Source: Gallionellaceae bacterium | GTDB taxonomy: Bacteria; Pseudomonadota; Gammaproteobacteria; Burkholderiales; Gallionellaceae | DNA: 64,000 nt | Reading direction: 5' to 3' | NCBI GenBank assembly: GCA_019753125.1 | Contig: JAIELH010000023.1 | Span: 1-64,000 of the forward strand | Shown: positions 7,877 to 16,900 of the stretch, one piece after another | Numbering within the stretch: position 1 is the stretch's first letter | Layout: each line of letters starts with the position of its first letter | The notes under the pieces: generated by a model | Seen by the model: only the letters and a program-made list of their open reading frames with translations | Database searches by the model: none | Told to the model about the DNA's origin: nothing | Program-made: the position numbers and the translations under genes

Positions 7877-9262
7877 CTAAATCTTGCAGCCCCCCTCCGG
7901 TATGCCGCCCTTCTGGTCTTTTATTCCGCTGCCCGAGGGATCCAGCTTCTTGTCGCCGCTCATGAACGCGGGAGGGCTAGCCAGACGCATCAGCATTTGC
8001 TCTGTTGAGAAGCCGGTTTCGCCACTCCGCAGTTCCAGTTTCTTTCCGTCCTGCGTCAGAATCACATTGCCATCATGCACCGTGACGTATAGCCCCGGCT
8101 CTCCCATGTTCGCTTCTGTGCCGAACAATTTCTTCGTGTCCACCGGGATGCTGTCTGGGCGCGGTGTGCTGTTGTCTATGACACTGGGCGGAATAACCAT
8201 GATCCGCACCGGTTTACCGGTATCGCGCGCGATGATGGCGGCCTGCTGGAGCGCCACATTGAATGAGCCGGCCGGCGTCACCAACGCCACCTCCCCAGCC
8301 CAAACATACACACCCGCTCCATCCAGCGGTTTGTCAGGCGTCGCGCCCGGGTTGTCCGCGCCGTCGGCACAGGGGCCGTTACACCAGGCGTCAAAGCCGG
8401 TGCCACGAATACCGATGGTCGCATTCGCCAGCCTGAACTGGTAGTTGTCGCGGTTCACCCGCCCGATCAATCCGGTGACGACACGCACGCCACCCTTGAG
8501 CAAACGCAACACGGCATTTTCTTGCGCGGCGGGTTTGTCATATTTGAATTTTTCCACCTGAAATACGGTGTTTTCCTGCAAGCTCACCCTGCCTTCGTCG
8601 CGGAATGCGACTACCGCATGGGATTTCACCCCGGTGGCCAGCGCGTCCCCCTCATACACTGGCGCACCCAGTCCGAGTTTGCGCTCCTTGCCGCCCATAT
8701 CCTTCGCGGACAACTCGCCCTGTGCCAGCATCACCCGCCCGACCACCTGCGATTGCGTCTCCTGCGGCTTGGCGGCTTGTTTTGCACCGGCCGCTTCATC
8801 GTCCTGACAATCCCTGGTGGCGCACAGGCGCGAAGTGAAATCCGTGCCGCGTATCCCGATGGTCGCGGTAGCCGCGTGCAATTTATAGGCATCCGGGTCG
8901 CCGCGCTTGCCAATCAAACCCGTCACGGTGCGGAAGCCGCCCTTGAGCAAACGCAACACCGCGTTATCCGATTTTGGCTCTTCCTTGTTGAACTGGTAGG
9001 ACTCTATTCTCAGGTTGGAGTGGGGGCGCAATGTCATCTGTGCGCCGTCGTTCATCTGCACCTGCGCATAGCTGTCCTTGGCCGTCACCAGCGTGTCGCC
9101 TGCCAGCACTTCGGATTTCGGCGCCAATATCTTGATCGTGCCGTCCGCGCGCTGCGCCACCAGCGTCCCGCTCATATAACCGACGCTGCCCGCCACGTCC
9201 GCCGCCTGCGCGAAGTTTGCGGTCAGCAGCACAATCAAAACCAGAAATTTAATTTTTTCCAT
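7877..9262 (-). CDS. Secreted protein with two FecR-type domains
   Basis: The 461-aa protein has a signal peptide (cleavage near AQAADV) and two copies of a FecR/DUF-type domain, at about residues 50-155 and 190-295. Each copy has NAVLRLLKGG, a VTGLIG turn and an ATIGIRGT ending. Secreted proteins with FecR domains often accompany large adhesins and may take part in envelope sensing or anchoring; unlike classical FecR there is no membrane helix for sigma-factor control. It lies 82 bp downstream of the TpsB transporter gene on the same strand, so it is the third gene of the two-partner secretion locus. The domain assignment is firm; the role is inferred. Confidence 0.82.
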   Translation of the reverse strand: MEKIKFLVLIVLLTANFAQAADVAGSVGYMSGTLVAQRADGTIKILAPKSEVLAGDTLVTAKDSYAQVQMNDGAQMTLRPHSNLRIESYQFNKEEPKSDNAVLRLLKGGFRTVTGLIGKRGDPDAYKLHAATATIGIRGTDFTSRLCATRDCQDDEAAGAKQAAKPQETQSQVVGRVMLAQGELSAKDMGGKERKLGLGAPVYEGDALATGVKSHAVVAFRDEGRVSLQENTVFQVEKFKYDKPAAQENAVLRLLKGGVRVVTGLIGRVNRDNYQFRLANATIGIRGTGFDAWCNGPCADGADNPGATPDKPLDGAGVYVWAGEVALVTPAGSFNVALQQAAIIARDTGKPVRIMVIPPSVIDNSTPRPDSIPVDTKKLFGTEANMGEPGLYVTVHDGNVILTQDGKKLELRSGETGFSTEQMLMRLASPPAFMSGDKKLDPSGSGIKDQKGGIPEGGCKI

Positions 9263-9344
9263 TCCGCACCTCGTTTAGCATAACCAGTGTGCAAGGTGCA
9301 TTCGATGCACGATGACACGCAGAGCATGCTGCAATATCTGCAAC

Positions 9345-10961
9345 TCAAAAGGATGCCGACAGGCCGACATGCACACGCCAATCGCCTACGCGCTGCAACG
9401 GGTCATTGCCCGCATTGATAATGCGCCCCGCATCCATGCGCAGCGAGAGCTGGTCGGCAAAACCGGCGCGCAGGCCAACCCCCGCAGCGGAGATCGAGGA
9501 TTTTGCGCCATTGGCGGTTTTCACTTCGCCCGCGTCAAAAAATACCAGCCCGCGCGCTCTGATGCCGTCTTTACCGAAATCCGGCGTGTAGCCTTCCACA
9601 TTCAAACGTGCACCGCTTTCACCGCCTTCGCTGCCTTCGGTAAAACCCCGCACAGCATCGGCGCCACCCAAACGAAATTGCTCGCCCTGAATCAAAATAT
9701 CGGAGCTCTGTTGCCCGTTTAACGCGGCGTGAAATTGCCAGTCATCGCCAAGCAAAGCCGAATAGTTAGCGCCATAGCGCAGCACTTTGTAATGGGCGTC
9801 AGGTTTGGTTAAATTTACCTTATCGTATGCGGCGAAATCCGAGCCTTTTCCTTTGCCCATGCCCGGCAGGTTAGCGGACAGCGCGGCATTAAAACCCAGT
9901 TCGCTCCGCGCGAATTTTCCTTGCGCAGCATAAGCGAGGCTCAATGGCGTCACGACAATTTCGTTGTACAACACCGTCACTGGCGGGTTGGTTTGTTCGA
10001 TGCGCTTGAAATCGCGCCAGTCCAGGCCAAACGACAGACGCGGTTCGAACACGCCCATTTTTTCCAGCGGATGGTTGTAGCGCACATTGAATATCAAGCC
10101 GCCCCCCTGAAAGTTGGAAAGCCCGCCCACCACCGAATTCACGTTGGAATAACCGCCGAAGAATTCCACGCTGTCGCCCGACTGGTACAACGGAATCTTG
10201 TAGCCGCCGCCCAGCACCGTCACTCGATCTGTATGTTCCGGCGACATCTGGAATTGCAGACTGGCCACATGATCCGCATCGAACAGATTGGCATGGCGAT
10301 AGGAAACACCCAGGCGTGTGCGGCCGGTTTCCTTTGTGCCGCTATTATCCAGCGCCACCCCCCACGCGGAGGGTTTGCTGTCGGTGACGATGACGTTTGC
10401 GTCGACTTCATCGTCCTTTTCGCCTGCCTTCAACACCACGTTCATCTGGCGCGCCGGGTTCTCGTTGGCAAGCTTCAGTTCGCGCGCGATCTGACCGGCC
10501 CTCGGCGCGCCGCCGCTACGTAGCGAGGGCAACGCGTATAGCGCATTGGCTTCGCTGACGAAACGGTTATCATTCACCACAATCTTGCAAAAACGGCTTT
10601 CCGCCACGCGAAAACGCACTGCGCCTTTTTCCAGTTCCTGTTCCGGCAGCAGCACCCGCACCGCCGAGTAGCCGCGGCTGGCATACGCTTCTTCCACCGC
10701 CTCCAGCGCGCGCTGCACGTCGGAAAAATCCTTGCCCTTGCCAATGAACGGCGTCACCGCTGCATCAATCTCGGCCTGCGTCAGCAACGTCGCTCCTTCC
10801 ACGACGTAACCGGAAATATCGAAGCGCAACGCAGTTGACTCCGCTGAGGCTTTAGTTATGGGAGCAGCAACATCATCCTGTGCGAACAACATCTGCGACG
10901 CCATCAAAAAAACTCCCGGCAAATACAAAAGCTGCATGCTGCGCCTGATAATTTGTCCCAT
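9345..10961 (-). CDS. TpsB outer-membrane transporter (ShlB/FhaC/HecB family)
   Basis: This Omp85-superfamily pore secretes the adjacent giant adhesin across the outer membrane. The 538-aa protein has a signal peptide (to about residue 27), a POTRA-type region near residues 45-200 (for example SRGYSAVRVLLPEQELEKG and FRVAESRF) and a C-terminal 16-strand barrel. The barrel contains GDSVEFFGGYSNV and VRGFTEG (the conserved VRGF/Y motif of the L6 loop) and ends in Phe (HVGLSASF), as outer-membrane proteins do. It starts 21 bp after the adhesin stop, which is standard tpsA-tpsB order. Length is typical. Confidence 0.93.
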   Translation of the reverse strand: MGQIIRRSMQLLYLPGVFLMASQMLFAQDDVAAPITKASAESTALRFDISGYVVEGATLLTQAEIDAAVTPFIGKGKDFSDVQRALEAVEEAYASRGYSAVRVLLPEQELEKGAVRFRVAESRFCKIVVNDNRFVSEANALYALPSLRSGGAPRAGQIARELKLANENPARQMNVVLKAGEKDDEVDANVIVTDSKPSAWGVALDNSGTKETGRTRLGVSYRHANLFDADHVASLQFQMSPEHTDRVTVLGGGYKIPLYQSGDSVEFFGGYSNVNSVVGGLSNFQGGGLIFNVRYNHPLEKMGVFEPRLSFGLDWRDFKRIEQTNPPVTVLYNEIVVTPLSLAYAAQGKFARSELGFNAALSANLPGMGKGKGSDFAAYDKVNLTKPDAHYKVLRYGANYSALLGDDWQFHAALNGQQSSDILIQGEQFRLGGADAVRGFTEGSEGGESGARLNVEGYTPDFGKDGIRARGLVFFDAGEVKTANGAKSSISAAGVGLRAGFADQLSLRMDAGRIINAGNDPLQRVGDWRVHVGLSASF

Positions 10962-10982
10962 GTGTCCCCAACCAAATAAAAT

Positions 10983-13900
10983 CTATTTACAAACCGGCAA
11001 CGGCACTGCAGCTATCTGTGTGGTAAGCAGCGAAATTGCATCCGCCACAGGCACCGCCAGCGCACCTTTTTTCGGATCAGCCGGTAACGCCACAATAATG
11101 CTGTTCACCAGAGTATTCACTGCTGGTGCGAGAACCGTTGTTACCGGCGCTGCCGCCACGATACCAAAATCGGCAGGGACGTAGCTCATGGTGTAGTTGG
11201 CGCCAAGCAGTGCCAGCGTGCTTTGGTTGATTGGATATAATCCCGCCGCCTCACCGGCCAGCCGCGCCAACGCACCGCTCAGTGTGGTAGATGCGGTATC
11301 GTTGGCTTTCAGCCCCGCCGTTATGTAGGTGAGCGGCGGGTCTGCGCTGCCCACTGTTTTGCTTAGCGCATTGGCGGTGACGGTCAGCGGCGCCGGGTTG
11401 ATCGTCAGCGTACCGTTTACATAGCTGATGTCGTAGCCCTGCTGATTGGAATAAAATCCGGATGCGATAATGGCGTAACCGCCTGTGTTGATCGCTCCTT
11501 GCGATGTGCCGCCGTAGGCGAGCGTACCGGAAAGCACCGGACTGGCGGCCGAATAGGCCACGCCGCTACCGCCGCTGTAAGCCAGGCCGTCGTAAGTTTT
11601 GGTCGCCGCACTGGCCGTCACGGTCAGCGGCGTAAGAAAACTGGCGAGCAGCGGATAGGCCTGGCCTTCGTAGATGCGCCATACCTTCCCTGCTCCGCCC
11701 GTGTTGGCGATGCTCCAGCCTGGATTGACGTTACCGTTGGCAGGAGTGGCCGAGTTGAAGTTTGCCATCGTCATCATCTGCGCGGTGGTCAAACCTTTCT
11801 CCTTGCCGCTGCTCGTTGCACGACCGGATGTTTGGATATCCCAGTAACTGTTGTTGATGTAGCCCATTTCATCCCACCCGATCAACCCGCCGCCGCCCGC
11901 AGCAACGGCGTTGGTGCTGTAGGAGGTATTTATCCTGTTCCAGTTGGCACCCGCCAATCCGCCAACAGTCGAAGCCCCGTTTACTATTCCGCCGCTGGCA
12001 TATGTGTTCGTGATGGCGCCACTGTTTTGGCCGGCCAGCCCCCCTACATTGCCACTACCGCTCACGGTGCTACCGCTGGTATATGTATTCGTGATAGCGC
12101 CATAGTTATAACCGGCCAGCCCGCCTACCGTGTTACTACCTGTCACGGTACTCGCCACCAAGCCCACATTACTCACTGATCCGACCGGCCCCACCACACC
12201 AAACAAACCGACATCACTTGTTGCTGGCCGATTGATGGTGAGACTGCTGATTGTGTGATTTTGCCCGTCAAACGTGCCGGTGAATTGGGTAATTGCATTC
12301 CCGACCGGCGCAAAACCCGCTCCTGCATTCCAGTTCACCGTACCCGAGGCATTGATGTTATTGGCTAACGCGAATGAACTGGTAAGCGCGCTGCCCATGC
12401 CTTGCACGCCATAGATGTCGGTCAACAGATAAGGGGTCGCAATGCTGCCATTACCCCCGAGTGCGCGAATGAATGTCCCACTCATGAGTCTGAAGTCATT
12501 GACGGTGAAGCCGGGTAATGTGGCGGACACCTGGTTCCATGTGCCGCCGTTCAGCGTGAAACTGCCCGCACTGATATTGCCATTAATGTTCAAGCTACCG
12601 CCCGTCGCGGTCAGGCTGAGCGCACCTGTACCGGTATTGATCGCGCTGTTCGCATTCAAGATGATGTTGCCTGGCGTCACGCTGTTGTTCGCAACCGCAG
12701 TGAAATTGCCATTGTTGGTCAGTATGCCTGCAGTCGTGGTTACCGCAGCGCCATCGAAACTGGTCACACTGCCGATCGAGAAGCCGTTGGTATCGGCATA
12801 AGTTATGGACCCTGTCACGTTGGCCGCCAATGCGCCAACATTATTGTTGACACTGCCGAGGTTGAAGACGCCTGTACCGAGCAGTCGGAGTGCCCCTGCA
12901 GTGATAGAGTTAGTGGACAGATTGTGATCCGTAACCGTTCCTCCCGCAGCTTGAATCGTCAGCGTACTATTTCCCGCGTTAATCGAGGATGCAGAATTGA
13001 GATCAATCGTGCCGGTATTATTGGCCTTAATCAATATATCCCCACTGGACGCCCCACCAATGGTGGAGCCGCTGACAATACCAACCGAGCCGCCCAATCC
13101 AGCCCCGGTCATGCGAATCTCGCCTCCATTCGACAGCACGCTGCCGCCAAGTATCACCACTCCGCCATCCGCATAAATGGAAGCATTGGTTCCGTTCAGC
13201 GTAATCGCTCCCCCACTGGCAGCGGTACTCTGGATGATTCCACCCAGCACACCCAGCCCCCAACTGGTATTGTAGCTGTTGGCGGTTCCGTTGAAGGTCA
13301 GCGTCCCGGCACCGGTCGTCTCGACGATCGCCCCCGTCTCCACCATGATGCCATCCGCGCGGTAATAAGCAGGATCAGCATTGGGCGCCGTGTTCAGGCC
13401 GGTAACAGTGACCATACCGGTCTGCGTAGTGAGCCGCGTGCCTGCATTGAGGAAATCCACACCGGCTGCAAACAGATTGGGGTTGACCGTGCCGGTGCTG
13501 TAACCATGCGCGATGCCGTCGATATTCACGATACCGTTGCTGGACAGCGTACCCCCGGCGAAGGTAATGCCGTCGGCAAAATTGTTGTTCGCGCCCTCGC
13601 CGCGCATGGTGACATTACCGGCGCCTGCCGTGATGTTGCCCAGCACGTAAATGCCGCTGTTGAAGGTGATGCCGCCCGTCACTGTGCCGTTGCCAAGGGC
13701 GTACCCCCGGTAGCCGCCGCCCATCGAGATGTTGCCGCCGTTGCTGTTGATGGAAGAACCGGTATCCAGATAGATACCACCGTAATTCCCCCCATTGGAG
13801 CCAGAACTGAGACTAACATTTACTACCGCACCCGCTAAAGGCGCAAGCGAACTGTTAGCGGCAAACAAGATATTTTTGGTCCCCCAGATACTGACATTAC

Positions 13901-16900
13901 CAGTTCCGGCATTGATAACGGAGCCGGCATTCAGCACCACGTCACCCCAGCCAGTGATGTTCAAGCCTGCGGCGGCATTCACCACGCCGCCCACCGGCGT
14001 ACCGGACAGCAGCACCGCATCGCTCGTACCGCCGATACCACTGGTACCGGTAATCGTCATCGCGCCTGCGGTGGTCGTCGCTTTAGCGCCGGTATCGATG
14101 CTGACGCCATGGTTGTTCGCACCGGTAGAATTGCTGATACCGGAGATGTTCATGCCGCCGCCACTGGTGACCTGCGTGCCTGCACCGCTTATCCAGGTAC
14201 CGTAATAGCTAGCGGCGCCCGTGCCGCCGGTTCCGCTCAAAGTCAACAGTCCCGTGCCGGATTGCACCAGCGCGCCCGCAACGATATCCAGGCCGTCACT
14301 CGTCACACCGCCAGTGGCGGTGACGGTGAGTGCGCCTCCGGCCGTCATGATCTTGGTCGCGCCTGCCGAAGCAGAGACGCGCACCCCGGCATTGCCTGTG
14401 CCGGTCGAAGCCCCCGTACCGTTCAGTGTGATTGTGCCGGACCCGGTGGAGGTGATGGTCGCGCCGTTATGCGCATAGACACCGTAGTTGCTGCCGTTGT
14501 TGCCCGCGCCGCCCTGGCCGGTCAACATGATCGCGCCGTTTACCGATGACAGCTGTGCTCCCGTGCCAAAACGGACGCCGCTATTGAATGAGGACCCTAC
14601 TCCGCCCGCCCCTCCTGTGCCGCTCAAGGTAATGGCGCCCGCGCCGCTGGTTTGCACTACGCTATTGCCCGTGATGTAGATACCATCCGCGCCAAACGAG
14701 GTGCCGGCCATACCGGTGCCGCGCATGGTGATATTGCCCCCGCCGGCATTCACGCTGGCGCCGCTCAAATAGACGCCGGTCGCCACAGCACTGCTTGCAG
14801 TGCTGGCTCCGGCGGCCACACCTGCGCCATTGATGCCGCCCGCGAAGATGACGTTGCCGCCGTTGGTGGCGATGCTCGATGTGATCTGGATATTGCCGCC
14901 GCCTACGCCGGTCGAGTCGGAATTCAAAACCACATTCAACGGCGCAACCGTGCCCGTAATCGAACCACCCGTGCCCAGCGAAATATTGTTGACCGCTTGC
15001 AGCGTCAGCGTGCCGCCCATGTTGCTGGCAATCGCGCCGTTAACGGCCATGCTACCGCTAGATTTCAGCAACGTGGTTCCGCCGATATTCAGCGCACCGC
15101 CCGTCTGGGTATAGTCGTTCACCGTCAAACCCGCAGGTGAGGTCAGCGTGCCGCCCGCCATGCTTAACGCACTCGTACTGCTTGCCGCATTCAAGGTCAG
15201 CGCGCCCGCCGCCATCGCCAGGCTGCCGCTGCTGGCCAGCGTGTTCAGCATGGTCGTGCCCGAAACCCCGCTGTCGTAGGTCACCGTCACGCCGGATGGA
15301 ATCGTTACCGCCGCCACGTTAGCATAATCGGGGATCGCGCCGCCTGCCCAGTTGGCGGCATTCGACCAGTTGCCGCTCGCGCCTGTATAGGCAACGCTGG
15401 GAAGCTGGGTGATGGTGCCGGCGCCCGAAACGCCCGTCACGGTGTAGTTGCCAGCCGATGCCCCAGTCAACGCCAGGCCAGATAAGGAAACAAATGGCTT
15501 ATTGATACCAACATTCTTGTCTGCGGTGTTGGCGGTTCCGGCTGACAGGCTCACCACGTCGCCGCTGACGATGTTGCTGATGCCGAGCTGCGTCGTGGAG
15601 AAGGTGGGGGTGCCATCGTAAACCTTGTTGCCCGCAAGGGTAACCGGTAATGGGGCGATGGTCAGGTTTCCGCCAGTGATGTTATAGCCCTGCTGGATGG
15701 AGTAGTAACCGTTGTAAAAGCCCGCGTTGGTTCCGGTGGCGGCGGCGCCCAACACATTGGGGATGAGCGTGAATGCTCCGCCGCTTTGGGCTGCGCCGTT
15801 GTATGTCACGGCAACATCCGGCGCACTGGTGAGCGTCAGGGGAGTCAGGAAGCTCCTGAGCAGCGGATAGGTATGGCCTTCGTAGATGCGCCATACCGCG
15901 TTGCTGCCGCCGGTATTGGCGATGCTCCAGCCGGCAAAGCTCGCCATCGTTTTCATCTGGGCGGTGGTAAGGCTCGTGCCGCCAGCGCTTGTGGCCTGTA
16001 CTGAGGTCTGTGTGTCCCAGTAGGAATTGGTAATTGTGCCGTTGTTAAACCCCGCCAGCCCGCCAACTCCCGTTCCGCCGCTCACCACTGCGCCTGAGCT
16101 GTAAGAATTGGTGATTGTCCAACCGTTATACGCTACAAGTCCGCCGACATAGTTGCTGCTTGTGGCGCCAGTCACTGCGCCTGTGCTGTAGGAATTGGTG
16201 ATTATGTCGCCGTTATACCCCGTCAGCCCGCCGACATAGTTGCTGCTGCCGGTTACACTGCCGGTGTTGTAGGAATTGGTGATTGCGCCAGCGGTGAGAT
16301 ACCCCACAAGCCCGGCTACATTGAAGGTGCCGCTCACTGCGCCCGTGTTGTAGGAATTGGTGATTGGGCCGCTTCGGTTATACGCTACCAGTCCGCCGAC
16401 AGTGTCGGCGCTGCCGCTCACTGCGCCCGTATTGTAGGAATTGGTGATTGTGGTGGTGGTCCAGTTATAACCCACCAGCCCGCCGACAGTGTTGCTTCCG
16501 CTCACATTACCCGTGTTGTATGAATTGGTGATCGTGCCGAAGTTGCTCCCCACCAGCCCGCCGACAGTGCTGGCTACGCCGGTCACTGCGCCGGTGCTGT
16601 AGGAATTGGTTATTGTGCCGGTATTATCCCCCGCCAGCCCGCCCCCCTCTCCGGCCCCTGCGCCTACCATGTTGACGGTTGCCGTGCTGTAGGAATTGCT
16701 GATTGCGCCCATGTTATACCCCGCCAGCCCGCCGACATAAACGTTGCCGTTTACACTGCCGCCAACCAGCCCCACATTGCGGATGGTCGCGTTATTTGTA
16801 TATCCGAAAAGCCCGACATAGCTTTGAGCCGGTCTGTTGATGGTCAGCCCTGTAATGGTATGCCCAAGTCCGTCAAAGGCGCCGGTAAAGCAGCCGACAC

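Noticed and set aside
15990-16790. Repeated blocks resembling a repeat array such as CRISPR
   Set aside because: The blocks are codon-periodic, diverged and encode GLUG motifs of the adhesin; there are no constant repeats with unique spacers.
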